A stretch of 64,000 nt of DNA, taken from JAGNDO01 sp963704975. GTDB lineage: Bacteria > Chloroflexota > Anaerolineae > Caldilineales > Caldilineaceae. The notes under the pieces are model-generated. The model searched no databases, was not told where the DNA came from, and saw only the letters and a program-made list of their open reading frames with translations. The stretch spans positions 160,197-224,196 of the forward strand of contig CAVPIK010000005.1 of the NCBI GenBank assembly GCA_963704975.1, in the 5' to 3' direction. Shown here piece by piece: positions 19,402 through 27,968 of this stretch (its first letter is position 1; every line of letters begins with the position of its first letter). A program made the position numbers and the translations under genes.

Positions 19402-19971
19402 CTAGTTTTGTGCAGTCGGGGCGTCGGCGGTCTCTTCAACCACCAAGCGACCGTACATGATGTGATGAGCGCTGCCGCAATACTCGTGGCAGATGAAGTT
19501 GTGGGTGCCCGGTTCGTCAAAGGTGGCGGTCAACGTCGAGACCTGGCCGGGCAGAACCATCATGTTCAGATTGGTATCTTGCAGCTTAAATCCATGCTGC
19601 ACATCCCGACTGGTGACGTAAAAGGTGACCGTCGAGCCGACAGGCACCCGAATCTCGTTCGGGGTGAAGGACCAGATCTGGGCCAAAATATGAACTTCGT
19701 ATTTGCCCGGTGCCAGTTCCCGCAGACCCGGGTTGGCAAAGGCACCGGCATCCGGCGCCCCAGGGGTCTGGAAGACACGAGGGTCGATGCGCTGATAGGC
19801 CGACGGGATCTGGATGCCATAACCAAAGCTGGAAATGGAGATCGCTGTGCCGAAAACCAGCAAAAGGAGGACAGAAAGCTTTACCCAGGCGCTCTCATAC
19901 CAATCCACATGAAATTCGGCCGCATCGTGCCCGACAGGGGCTTCTTGAGGTGTTTGGTGTTCTGCACTCAT
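19402..19971 (-). CDS. cbaB: Cytochrome c oxidase subunit II, CuA-containing (ba3 type)
   Basis: Accepts electrons from cytochrome c or a cupredoxin through the binuclear CuA centre. The start MSAEHQTPQEAP at 19971 overlaps the stop of the small subunit by 4 bp (ATGA). One N-terminal membrane segment (KLSVLLLLVFGTAISISSFGYG) precedes a cupredoxin domain: QIWSFTPNEIRVPVGSTVTFYVTSRDVQHGF, then CuA ligands in CHEYCGSAHHIMYG (two Cys, His, Met). The single anchor and short length fit the ba3 class. Confidence 0.93.
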   Translation of the reverse strand: MSAEHQTPQEAPVGHDAAEFHVDWYESAWVKLSVLLLLVFGTAISISSFGYGIQIPSAYQRIDPRVFQTPGAPDAGAFANPGLRELAPGKYEVHILAQIWSFTPNEIRVPVGSTVTFYVTSRDVQHGFKLQDTNLNMMVLPGQVSTLTATFDEPGTHNFICHEYCGSAHHIMYGRLVVEETADAPTAQN

Positions 19972-20087
19972 GATGTAATTCCTCGGGACAACATGGTCAG
20001 ATAAGAAAATGACCAAAGGGCAACAATCACAACAAAATAGACCGCCATAAGTGCGGCCGTGCCTTTGGGTGCTTGGGGATCTTTCAT
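19968..20087 (-). CDS. cbaD: Small ba3 oxidase subunit IIa-like membrane peptide
   Basis: 39-residue peptide MKDPQAPKGTAALMAV... with one membrane helix (ALMAVYFVVIVALWSFSYLTML). It starts at 20087 after a strong AAGGAGG (20094-20100) and ends in a 4-bp overlap with the subunit II ATG. Position, size and single helix match subunit IIa (CbaD) of ba3 oxidases. A longer reading frame to 20216 extends into the promoter and is not favoured. Confidence 0.8.
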   Translation of the reverse strand: MKDPQAPKGTAALMAVYFVVIVALWSFSYLTMLSRGITS

Positions 20088-20198
20088 TGGGAACCTCCTT
20101 GTAATTTTTGCGGCTGCAAGGGTTTCATGATAGGACTTGCCGGTTCTTTTCCTGGGGTTATGCAACGTAAAACAACCTAAAACGAGGTGCGTCGGGGC

Positions 20199-20227
20199 AT
20201 TATACAGTCCCCGCAAGAAAAGTTACA
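20199..20227 (-). promoter_or_regulatory. Probable promoter of the cbaDBA oxidase operon
   Basis: On the minus strand a consensus TATAAT lies at 20204-20199, 112 bp upstream of the cbaD start, with a weak TGTAAC-type -35 at 17-bp spacing. The -10 is framed by a short CGGGG/CCCCG inverted repeat (20194-20213), which could be an operator. No gene lies in this gap. Confidence 0.55.
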
Positions 20228-20265
20228 GTTTTACACACGCTAAAACGCGCTATGGGATTTAGGGG

Positions 20266-20910
20266 CTATTTGACGAACTGATCCACATCCGCGGCGATCA
20301 ATTCGGCCCCCATGCCATAGGGGAAAACCAGACGCACATAGCCCTCTTTGTCGATCAAAGTGACCGTGGCCGTGTGGTCCACCAGATAGCCCGTGGCCGG
20401 GGTACCCTCATGCTGTTCATAGAAGATGCCAAAGGGCGTGCTGGCCACAATCAACTCATCCGGGGTGCCGGTCATGCCCAAAAAGGCCGGATTGAAGTAG
20501 GAGAGATACTCCTGCAACCGTTCCGGCGTGTCCCGCTCCGGGTCCACGGAGACAAAGACCACCTGCACTTGCGCCGCCTTTTTTGGCCCCAGGATGGTCA
20601 TGGCCTGGGTCAGGTCGGCGATGGTGGTGGGGCAGACATCCGGGCAGAAGGTGTAGCCGAAGAAGATCAGGACCGTCTTGCCCCGCAGATCTTGCAGCCC
20701 CATGCGTTCACCCGTGCTGGCGGTCAGGGTGAAGTTGGCCGCCCGCTGAGGGGACTGGATCACCATGCCGTTGAAGCTGGGCGGGATCAGTTGCTGCACG
20801 ATCAACACGGCGATCACGATCACCGCCGGCACACCGGCCAGAATGTAGATCCAGCGCCATTTGCGCTGGGTGGCGGTGGGGACGGCGGGTTGCTCTGAAG
20901 AGGTGGTCAT
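20266..20910 (-). CDS. sco1: SCO1/SenC copper chaperone
   Basis: Membrane-anchored thioredoxin-fold protein that delivers copper to, or reduces, the CuA site of subunit II. The start is MTTSSEQPAVPTATQRKWRW at 20910, with one anchor (WIYILAGVPAVIVIAVLIVQQ). The copper motif is FFGYTFCPDVCPTT, and the distal ligand His is in YLVDHTATVTLID. The frame is complete (214 aa). It lies directly upstream of the oxidase operon on the same strand. Confidence 0.93.
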   Translation of the reverse strand: MTTSSEQPAVPTATQRKWRWIYILAGVPAVIVIAVLIVQQLIPPSFNGMVIQSPQRAANFTLTASTGERMGLQDLRGKTVLIFFGYTFCPDVCPTTIADLTQAMTILGPKKAAQVQVVFVSVDPERDTPERLQEYLSYFNPAFLGMTGTPDELIVASTPFGIFYEQHEGTPATGYLVDHTATVTLIDKEGYVRLVFPYGMGAELIAADVDQFVK

Positions 20911-20942
20911 GGGGATGCTTTCGTTTTTTTGAGCGATCAGAC

Positions 20943-21004
20943 CTTCCCGGAATGGGCCAGGAAATCTTGGTTGATCAAAGAGACTGCTGGCCCATTCCGG
21001 GAAG
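20943..21004. repeat. 18-bp perfect inverted repeat between the two sco genes
   Basis: CTTCCCGGAATGGGCCAG (20943-20960) and CTGGCCCATTCCGGGAAG (20987-21004) flank a 26-nt loop. It lies between two minus-strand genes and could serve as a processing or attenuation hairpin. The T-run in GTTTTTTTG (20924-20930 on the plus strand as TTTTTTT) is on the wrong strand for a minus-strand terminator. Confidence 0.75.
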
Positions 21005-21010
21005 ATGGGG

Positions 21011-21730
21011 TCAGCGCGGATAACACAAAAACAGATGGGCCGCCTCGTACGCATAGCGGCTGGCCCCTTCGCTCTGTTCATATTCCTTCACGATCAGCCC
21101 CAAATCCCGCTCGACGATGGCCAGATCCAGGGTGGGCAGACGATATTCGGCCCGCAGAATGCCCCAGCCGTCCACCAACATGAAGGCCGGGTCAAACTCA
21201 AAAGTGCTGTCGGGCCGCTGGTTGTAATAGGTATAAAAGCCGCCGCCGATCATATATTTGAGCCGCAGGGGATCTCCCGTGGCGAAGTGCCACAGGGCCG
21301 GGTCCGCGCCCAAGCCGTCGGCATAGGCTTGCAGCACCTCCGGCGTGTCACGCTCCGGGTCAAAAGAGACGGTGACCATTTTTACCGGTAGCCCGCCCAC
21401 GCCATTTTCGGCAATGCCCGATGACTTGAGCCATTCCTGGGCCGCCTGCATGGAGACGCTGGTGTCCCGACATTCCCCGGTGCAGTGGGTGTACGTGAAG
21501 TTGTACAGCACCAAACTGCCCCGCAGATCCTCGTTGGTGAGCCGTTCCCCCTGCTCGTCCGTCAGCGTGAAGCCGGGGGCCAGGCTGATGCGGGGCAGCA
21601 CCACGATGGGCTGGAAGACCACAAAGGCCAGCAGGGCCACCAGGGGCAAGGTCATGCCGATATAAAGCCAATAGATGCGCTTGAAGTGGAATTTGCCCGG
21701 TTGATTCAGTTGATGTGTTGGGGTAGCCAT
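21011..21730 (-). CDS. SCO1/SenC-like protein lacking the distal His ligand
   Basis: Second SCO-family thioredoxin-fold protein, about 239 aa, with an anchor IYWLYIGMTLPLVALLAFVVFQPIVVL. The CXXXC motif is present as YTHCTGECRD. Where SCO proteins have DHxxxxxLID, this one reads FEFDPAFMLVDGWG, so the copper-binding His is replaced by Pro. It may therefore act as a thiol:disulfide reductase for the CuA site rather than a copper carrier. The ATG at 21730 is preferred; 21739 and 21736 are alternatives. It is adjacent to sco1 and the oxidase. Confidence 0.85.
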   Translation of the reverse strand: MATPTHQLNQPGKFHFKRIYWLYIGMTLPLVALLAFVVFQPIVVLPRISLAPGFTLTDEQGERLTNEDLRGSLVLYNFTYTHCTGECRDTSVSMQAAQEWLKSSGIAENGVGGLPVKMVTVSFDPERDTPEVLQAYADGLGADPALWHFATGDPLRLKYMIGGGFYTYYNQRPDSTFEFDPAFMLVDGWGILRAEYRLPTLDLAIVERDLGLIVKEYEQSEGASRYAYEAAHLFLCYPR

Positions 21731-21796
21731 ATCCATCATTCTAGGATAACCAAGGGGGGAGAGACTGTCAAACCTGGGGCCGTGGGAAGCAAGGAT

Positions 21797-22408
21797 TTAT
21801 GCCCCAATCTGGGCGTAGACCTGGGCGATGAACCCATCCGCCCCGGCCAGGAGGGCCTGGACTTGGGGGCTGAACCCTTCGCCGTGGTCAAAGGCGTAGC
21901 CGGGGACGGTGATCAGCCAGGCGGGGACTTCTTTGGCGTAGAGTTCTCTGGCATAGAGCAGCACCATTTGGGCGTTCACATGATGGCCCAACCGCCCGGT
22001 TGACACAGGTTGATCCAAAGCCGTCAGGGTCAAATCAACCCCAGGACTTCCCCCTTGCCCCCCCTCGCCCGACCCGATCGCCACGCGCGTATCAACAAAA
22101 AGAACCGCCATCACACCGGGCCGGGCCACATCCAACGCCAGTTCTGGCATCAGTTGATGGACGCAGATCAGGTCAACGGTCAGATCAGGATGGGGGTTGG
22201 CCGCGGCCAGCTTTTGGGCCAGGGCCAGACCGGCCCCATCATCCTGGCGCAGATCGTTGCCGCAGGCCAGGATTAAAACAGACCGGTCGGCCACGTCCGC
22301 GGTGGAGGGTGACTCCTGGGCGTGGTCGACCGGTCTTTGGGACAAAAGCCGGAGATGGCTTTGCGAGGCTAGGTTGGGGGTTTCGTCGGTCCCCTGCCGA
22401 TTAGTCAC
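21797..22408 (-). CDS. hoxW: [NiFe]-hydrogenase maturation endopeptidase (HoxW/HycI family)
   Basis: Cleaves the C-terminal tail of the hydrogenase large subunit after nickel insertion. The core motif is VLILACGNDLRQDDGAGLALAQKL, including the Ni-sensing Asp. It is followed by CVHQLMPELALDVA and VLFVDTRVA, with a His in GRLGHHVNAQMVLLYA. The likely start is GTG at 22408, overlapping the end of hoxH, which fits its job of processing that protein. A longer in-frame extension exists but covers hoxH in another frame. About 203 aa. Confidence 0.85.
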   Translation of the reverse strand: MTNRQGTDETPNLASQSHLRLLSQRPVDHAQESPSTADVADRSVLILACGNDLRQDDGAGLALAQKLAAANPHPDLTVDLICVHQLMPELALDVARPGVMAVLFVDTRVAIGSGEGGQGGSPGVDLTLTALDQPVSTGRLGHHVNAQMVLLYARELYAKEVPAWLITVPGYAFDHGEGFSPQVQALLAGADGFIAQVYAQIGA

Positions 22409-23857
22409 GAATTTTTTCGTCCAGCAGCGCGCCGTCCGGCCCCAGCAATTGGACGTGCATGGGCATTTGGCCCACGGCGTGGGTGGAGCAGCTGAGGCAG
22501 GGGTCATAGGCCCGGATGCCATGCTCGATGCGGTTGAGGATGCCTTCGCTCAACTGGGCGTGGGCGCCGCCCCCATTGCCCTTGTCGTTGACATAGGCCT
22601 GGGCAATCTGCTTGACCGTGCGGTTCATGGCCAGGTTGTTCTGCCCCGTGGCGATGATCATGTTGACCTTTTGCAGAATGCCGTTCTCGTCCACATGATA
22701 TTCGTGGAAGAGGGTGCCCCGGGGCGCTTCGCTGACCCCGACGCCCACCAAGCTGTTGACCTGGGCCACGCTGCGGATCCGGGTGCTGGTCAGCTCCGGG
22801 TCGTTCAGGACCTCTTCGATCTTTTCCAGACAGAAGAGGATCTCGATCAGCCGGGCATAGTGATAGTGGAAGCTGCTGGAGACCGGCTGGCCCCGTTCGC
22901 CCAAGCGGCGGAACTGGCGCAGCTCGCGGTCGGCCTTGGGCGTCCCGGCATAGTCACAGATGTTGAGCCGGGCCAGGGGGCCGACCCGATACATGCCGGC
23001 GCCGCCTTCGTAGCCCAGGGGTTTGTAATAGGGGAACTTGAGATAGGACCACGGCTCGACCGCCTCGCCGAGAACCGAGCGATAGTTGGCCGGGTCAATG
23101 TCGTCCAAAATGCGCCCGGTGCTGTCCATGATGCGCAGGACGCCGTTGTAGTGCTCCAGCCCGCCGTCCGGGGTCACCAAGCCCATGTAGAGGCTGGGGA
23201 AGTCGCCGTAGCTTTCGATTTCGGGCTGGAATTGGTCGAAGCTGTCTTTGAGCAGATTGAGGGCCAGCTCGGTGATGTCGAAGGCTTCGGGCAACATGCG
23301 CTTGAGATGGTCCCGCTGGGCGGGGGCCAGAGGTTCCCGCACGCCGCCGGGCACGGTCCAGAGGGGTGGACGCTCTTGCCGCCCAGGGTGCGGATCACCT
23401 CCTGGCCAAAGCCGCGCAGGCGGATGCCGTTGCGGGCAATGCTGGGGTGGCGCTGGATCAACCCGACCACGTTGCGTTGGGCCGGATCGCTCTCCATGCC
23501 CAACAGCAGATCCGGGGCGCTGAGGTGGAAGAAGCTGAGGGCGTGGCTCTGCACAAGCTGGCCCCAGTTCATCAACTGGCGCAACTTGGCCGCGGTGGGC
23601 GGAATGCTGACGCCCAAAATGGCGTCCCCGGCCTTGGCCGAGGCCATCAAATGGCTGACCGGGCAGATGCCGCAAATGCGGGCGGTGATGCCGGGCATCT
23701 CCCAAAAGCTGCGGCCTTCGCAGAACTTCTCGAAGCCGCGGAACTCGGTGACATGGAAGCGGGCATCCGCCACCTGACCGGCATCATCCAAATGAACCGT
23801 GATCTTGGCGTGGCCTTCGATACGGGTGACGGGATCAATCATGACAACTTTGGGCAT
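22401..23857 (-). CDS. hoxH: [NiFe]-hydrogenase large subunit HoxH (one frameshift)
   Basis: Catalytic subunit of a cytoplasmic NAD-linked bidirectional hydrogenase (group 3d type by partner set). The start is MPKVVMIDPVTRIEGHAKI at 23857. Proximal Ni-Fe ligands are RICGICPVSH (Cys62, Cys65). Distal ligands are DPCLSCSTHAVGQMPM near the C-terminus, followed by the tail removed by the maturation protease. One base seems missing at about 23365 (HPS in one frame becomes HPLWTVPGGV in the other); both sides match HoxH perfectly. It is last structural gene of the hox operon and overlaps the protease gene. Confidence 0.93.
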
Positions 23858-23906
23858 AAGTTCACCTCGGGCAAATGAGCAAATGAGCGAATGGCGGTAA
23901 ACTAAC

Positions 23907-24010
23907 CCGACCTAGCCCTCCCAGATTGGGGAGGGACAATCGTGCGTACCGGGCTTTCGTCTGCGGCGATCCGGCTCCTCCGCCAATCTGGGGGAGGCTG
24001 GGAGGGGGTG
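23907..24010. repeat. CCCTCCCAATCTGGGGAGG-type inverted repeat
   Basis: CTAGCCCTCCCAGATTGGGGAGGG (23914-23937) faces CTCCGCCAATCTGGGGGAGGCTGGGAGGG (about 23979-24007). The arms can pair with each other, and each can also form its own short hairpin around AGATTGG or CAATCTGG. It lies between hoxY and hoxH and may reduce readthrough or stabilise the upstream mRNA. Confidence 0.65.
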
Positions 24011-24018
24011 ATGTCAGC

Positions 24019-24579
24019 TTATCCAAACGTGCGCATGTCTTCGGGCAACATGACCTTTTCGCCCCGCAGCAGGGCGTTGACCGCGGCCCAGATGCGCTCC
24101 GGGTCTGGCGGGCAGCCGGGGAGGAAGGCGTCCACATGGATCAGTTGGTGCAGGGGCAGCACATTGGGCACCAGGGCGGGCACAATTTTGTCCGCCTCGC
24201 CGCCCTTGGGCAGGCCGCCTGGGCCTTCGTGATAGACCTGGGTCAGCAGATCTTCCACCCCCAGCTTGTTGCGCAGAACCAGCACATTGCCGGTCACCGC
24301 GCAGTCGCCAAAGCTGACCACGATCTTGCTGTTGGCCCGGATCTCCTTGGCCAGGTGGATGTGATCCACGTTGGCGATGGCCCCCTCCACCAGGGTGACA
24401 TCGACATTTTCGGGGAACTCTTTTATATCTGCAATCGGACTATAGACCAGATCGGCGACCTCAAAGAGGTCGATCAGCTTCTCGTCCAGATCCAAAAAGC
24501 TCATGTGGCAGCCGGAGCAGCCCCCCAGCCAAGCAGTGGCCAAGCGAATCTTGCCTGGTGCAGTTGGTTTCTTAGACAT
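24019..24579 (-). CDS. hoxY: [NiFe]-hydrogenase small subunit HoxY
   Basis: Small electron-transfer subunit of the bidirectional hydrogenase, 186 aa with an intact frame. Proximal [4Fe-4S] ligands are ATAWLGGCSGCHMSFLD and VSFGDCAVTGNV, with further Cys in HVDAFLPGCPPDPERIW. It lacks a Tat signal, as expected for a cytoplasmic enzyme. It passes electrons from HoxH toward HoxU/F. Confidence 0.94.
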   Translation of the reverse strand: MSKKPTAPGKIRLATAWLGGCSGCHMSFLDLDEKLIDLFEVADLVYSPIADIKEFPENVDVTLVEGAIANVDHIHLAKEIRANSKIVVSFGDCAVTGNVLVLRNKLGVEDLLTQVYHEGPGGLPKGGEADKIVPALVPNVLPLHQLIHVDAFLPGCPPDPERIWAAVNALLRGEKVMLPEDMRTFG

Positions 24580-24639
24580 GGTGTCTCCGTGTTACGTGAA
24601 TCGTGATGCATGCCGAGTGTCGGCGGAAATGCGTCCACC

Positions 24640-24672
24640 CATTGTGCATTGTCAATTGTGCATTGTTCATTG
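24640..24672. repeat. ATTGTGCATTGTCAATTGTGC quasi-repeat
   Basis: Tandem imperfect ATTGTGCATTG units in the hoxU-hoxY gap. The same word family, in the opposite orientation, occurs at 10012-10042. The remainder of the 96-bp gap has no gene. Confidence 0.6.
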
Positions 24673-24675
24673 ATC

Positions 24676-25396
24676 CTACGCCCGACTCCAGACCTTGTTT
24701 TCCCGGCCATCCAAAATCCAGCGCAGGAAGTCGTGTTGTTTCTCCATCTCGGCCACGGTGGACCCCTTGAGGGACAAAGCCCCGGTGGGGCAGACCTGGA
24801 CACACTTGCCACAGCTTGTGCAGCTACTGCTTGTTCCCCAGGGCTGGTTCAGGTCCGCGATCACCCGGCTGTTCACCCCTCGGCCAGAGACATCCCACGT
24901 GTGGGCGCCTTCCACCTCGTCGCACACACGCACACAGCGGGTGCAGAGGATGCAGCGGTTGTGGTCCATGACAAAGCGGTTGTGGCTGGCGTCCATGGCA
25001 GATGTCTGGGCTGAGATAGTCATACCGTACATTGTCCACGGAGAGGCGGGCGGCCTGCCATTGCAGCTCGCAATGGCCATTCATGACACAGACAGCGCAG
25101 ATATGATTGCGCTCAGAAAGCAATAGTTCCAAGATCATCTGGCGATAGCGGATCAGGCGCTCGCTGTGGGTATAGATCACGGCCCCTTCTTGGACCGGGG
25201 TGACGCAGGCCGGTTGCAGCTTCTGGTTGCCCTGGATCTCGACCAGGCAGAGACGGCAGCCGCCCCGCTCGCTCAACCCCTCCATGTGGCAGAGGGTGGG
25301 CAACTCGATGCCCCGCTCCTTCAGCACAGCCAGCAAGCTCTGCTCAGATCGTGCGCTCACCAGTTCGTCGTTAATGGTTAGGGTGACGACGGACAT
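24676..25396 (-). CDS. hoxU: Diaphorase-linked iron-sulfur subunit HoxU (one frameshift)
   Basis: Ferredoxin-like subunit connecting the hydrogenase module to NAD reductase. The start is MSVVTLTINDELVSARSEQS at 25396. It carries an N-terminal [2Fe-2S] domain (LPTLCHMEGLSERGGCRLCLVEI), a NuoG-type Cys region (CAVCVMNGHCELQ), and two [4Fe-4S] motifs (CILCTRCVRVCDE, CTSCGKCVQVCPTGAL). The frame slips at about 24996: removing one base joins SPDIC to MDASHNRFVMDHNRC. The full span is about 240 aa, normal for HoxU. Confidence 0.92.
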
Positions 25397-25411
25397 AAGA
25401 ATCTCCTCGTG

Positions 25412-25486
25412 CAAATGGCGAATGGCGAATGGCGAGAGATGCTCGACACTCATTACACATTACTCGATACGCATTACTCGACAACC
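25412..25486. repeat. Quasi-repeats in the hoxF-hoxU gap
   Basis: AATGGCGAATGGCGAATGGCG (25417-25437) is followed by ACTCATTACACATTACTCGATACGCATTACTCGAC (25449-25483), the latter with period of about 9-16 bp. No coding potential was seen. It sits inside an operon, so it does not necessarily terminate transcription. Confidence 0.6.
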
Positions 25487-27202
25487 CTACACCAACTCTA
25501 ACATCGGCACCTGATCAAACTCACACACATCGGCGGTGCAGGTGCGTTGGTGGATGTGGGCCTCGTACTCTTCTCGGAAATAGCGCAATGTGCTGAGCAC
25601 CGGGTTGGGGGCCGATTGGCCCAAACCGCACAGGCTGGTCTCGGCCACCATGGTGCATAGCTCTTCCAGCCGCGCCAGATCCATCACCGTGGCGCTGCCG
25701 TTGGTGACACGCTCTAGGATGCGGTGCATCTGCACCGTGCCCACCCGGCAGGGCGCACACTTGCCACAGCTCTCGTCCATGCAAAATTCCATAAAGAACT
25801 TTGCCACATCGGGCATACAGCTCTGGTCGTCCATCACAATCAACCCGCCAGAGCCCATGATGGAGCCCAAAGCCCGCAGGCTTTCGTATTCCACCGGTGT
25901 GTCCAAATAGGCCGCCGGGATACATCCACCGCTGGGGCCGCCGGTCTGGGCCGCCTTGAAGGTACGCCCGCCTGGCACGCCACCACCGATGTCAAAGATG
26001 ATCTCCCGCAGGGGAATGCCCATGGGCACTTCGATCAGCCCCGTGTTTTCCACCTTGCCGGCCAGGGCAAAAATCTTGGTCCCCGTGCTCTTTTTGGTGC
26101 CGATCCCCGCGTACCATTCCGGCCCGTTCTGAATAATGGGCACGATGTTGCCAAGGGTTTCCACATTGTTGATCAGCGTGGGGCAGCCCCACAGACCGCT
26201 CTGGGCCGGATAGGGCGGACGGGGGACCGGCTGGCCCCGCTGTCCCATGATGGAGGCCATGAGCGCGGTCTCTTCGCCACACACAAAGGCCCCAGCCCCA
26301 ATCCGCACATCAATGCGGAAGGTGAAGCCGCTTTCCAGCACACGACCGCCCAAAATGCCCCGGCGCTCTGCGGCCCGAATGGCCCGCTCCAGCCGCTTGG
26401 CCGCAATCGGATACTCGCCCCGCACATAGAGGAAGCCCTGCTCAGCGCCCACGGCATAGCCCGCAATCGCCATCCCCTCCAACACCCGGTGGGGATCTGA
26501 TTCCATCAATGTGCGGTCCATGTACGCGCCGGGGTCGCCCTCGTCACCGTTGGCCACCACATATTTGCGATCCCCAGGGGCCTTGCGCACAAGATTCCAC
26601 TTCAACCCCACGGGATAACCAGCTCCGCCCCGGCCCCGCAAGCCACTGTCTGCCAGGGCATTGCAGACCTCTTCGGGGGTCATCTCCCGCAGGGCATGGG
26701 CCAAGGCGCTGTAGCCGCCCCGAGCCACATAGTCTTCCAACCGCTCCGGATCGATCTGGCCGCTGTTGGCCAAGACTACCTTTTTTTGCTTGGTGAAGAA
26801 AGGCAGATCAGGCGACATGCGATGGCGGGCCACCCATTCGGCCTCCGGTTCCGGCTCGGTCTCTGATCCGGTCTCTGGGTCAACCTTGGGGCTGGCCGCG
26901 CACAAAGTCACAATCGACCGGGCCACCTCTGGGGTCACATTCTCGAAAATTTGATCCGGCTGGCCGGGGCGTTGCACGGTGACCAGTGGACCTCGGCTGC
27001 ATGGTCCCATGCAACCCGTGGCAACTGACTCAACTTCCGCGTCCAATCCGGCCTCTTTAATCTGGCTATTGACCGCATCTTGTACCGCGGCGCCGCCAGA
27101 CGAAAGACAGGGTGTACTGGCGCAGCAAAGAAAGCGGCAAGCAAAGGCCTGCTGGCGTTCTAACTCTCGCTGGCTCATGGCCTGTAATTCGACTCTGTTC
27201 AT
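25487..27202 (-). CDS. hoxF: Bidirectional hydrogenase diaphorase subunit HoxF
   Basis: FMN- and NAD(H)-binding subunit, 571 aa, intact. The N-terminal thioredoxin-like [2Fe-2S] domain has RFLCCASTPCLSSGG and ATGCMGPCSRGPLV. The NADH site is RGRGGAGYPVGLKW, the FMN site includes CGEETALMASIMGQRGQPVPRPPYPAQSG, and the C-terminal [4Fe-4S] ligands are ESCGKCAPCRVG with a later Cys in SLCGLGQSAPNP. It catalyses NAD+/NADH exchange with electrons from H2. The gene order E-F-U-Y-H is that of a complete group 3d enzyme. Confidence 0.96.
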   Translation of the reverse strand: MNRVELQAMSQRELERQQAFACRFLCCASTPCLSSGGAAVQDAVNSQIKEAGLDAEVESVATGCMGPCSRGPLVTVQRPGQPDQIFENVTPEVARSIVTLCAASPKVDPETGSETEPEPEAEWVARHRMSPDLPFFTKQKKVVLANSGQIDPERLEDYVARGGYSALAHALREMTPEEVCNALADSGLRGRGGAGYPVGLKWNLVRKAPGDRKYVVANGDEGDPGAYMDRTLMESDPHRVLEGMAIAGYAVGAEQGFLYVRGEYPIAAKRLERAIRAAERRGILGGRVLESGFTFRIDVRIGAGAFVCGEETALMASIMGQRGQPVPRPPYPAQSGLWGCPTLINNVETLGNIVPIIQNGPEWYAGIGTKKSTGTKIFALAGKVENTGLIEVPMGIPLREIIFDIGGGVPGGRTFKAAQTGGPSGGCIPAAYLDTPVEYESLRALGSIMGSGGLIVMDDQSCMPDVAKFFMEFCMDESCGKCAPCRVGTVQMHRILERVTNGSATVMDLARLEELCTMVAETSLCGLGQSAPNPVLSTLRYFREEYEAHIHQRTCTADVCEFDQVPMLELV

Positions 27203-27293
27203 GGGTGATCACTCCATCACACTGTTGAACCTGGAATATCGTACCGAATCACCCGCCGCAGACGTACGCGCGACAGGGTGGGGCTGGCAATTA

Positions 27294-27824
27294 TCACGCC
27301 GGAACCAGTTCGGCCTCTTTTTGGGCGGACACCAGTTGGCGCACCTTTTCCAAGATGCCCTCTGGGGTCTCCCGGCCCAAGACCTCGCCATCCACCACCA
27401 AAACTGGGGCCAGGCCACAACTGCCCAAACAGCGGGCAGCGGCCAAACTAAATGAGCCGTCCGGCGTGGTCTGCCCCGTCTCAATCCCATACTCGGCCTG
27501 GAGCAGGGCCACAATCTCCGCCGCCCGCTTCACATAGCAAGCCGTGCCCATGCAGACAATGCAGGTATGGTCACCTTGGGGCTTGAGCGAGAAGAAGTGG
27601 TAAAAAGTGGCGACGCCAAAGACCCAACTCAGGGGCAATTTGAGCTGGCCGGCCACATAGACAAGCAAATCCTCTTCCAGAAAGCCAAAAGCCTCCTGGG
27701 CGGTGTGCAGCACCTCGATCAGCGCATCCTGGCGGAATTGAAACCGCTTGAGGGTGCGATCCACCAACTTGAACCGGTTGTCGCCGCTGGGATGCTCTGC
27801 GGCCTTTGGGGTAGGTGTGGGCAT
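27294..27824 (-). CDS. hoxE: Bidirectional hydrogenase subunit HoxE
   Basis: NuoE-like [2Fe-2S] protein, 176 aa, intact, first gene of the operon. The ligand pattern is CMGTACYVKRA ... CLGSCGLAPVLVV. FGVATFYHFFSLKPQG is a NuoE/HoxE hallmark. The ATG at 27824 follows AAAGGAA. Immediately upstream are a Rex-type operator and a sigma70-like promoter. Confidence 0.95.
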   Translation of the reverse strand: MPTPTPKAAEHPSGDNRFKLVDRTLKRFQFRQDALIEVLHTAQEAFGFLEEDLLVYVAGQLKLPLSWVFGVATFYHFFSLKPQGDHTCIVCMGTACYVKRAAEIVALLQAEYGIETGQTTPDGSFSLAAARCLGSCGLAPVLVVDGEVLGRETPEGILEKVRQLVSAQKEAELVPA

Positions 27825-27842
27825 AAGGGGTTCCTTTGTTTT

Positions 27843-27860
27843 TTGTGAAATTGTTCACAA
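27843..27860. promoter_or_regulatory. Rex operator TTGTGAAATTGTTCACAA
   Basis: Perfect match to the Rex consensus TTGTGAA-N4-TTCACAA. Rex is a repressor that leaves DNA when NADH/NAD+ is high. The site covers the expected transcription start (about 27860), 19 bp upstream of the hoxE ATG, an ideal position for repression. No rex gene is in the window. Confidence 0.88.
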
Positions 27861-27866
27861 GCAGCC

Positions 27867-27895
27867 CGTATATGATACCCCAAATCATGTCCCAA
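27867..27895 (-). promoter_or_regulatory. Promoter of the hox operon
   Basis: On the minus strand a TTGGGA -35 (27895-27890), a 17-bp spacer and a TATACG -10 (27872-27867). The predicted start falls on the edge of the Rex operator. Confidence 0.6.
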
Positions 27896-27968
27896 ACATA
27901 AGGGACGGATGTCCCGCGTGTCCCGTGACAGATGTCCCGGCGGGGGTTGTGAGGGGGCGGAAGGGGCC

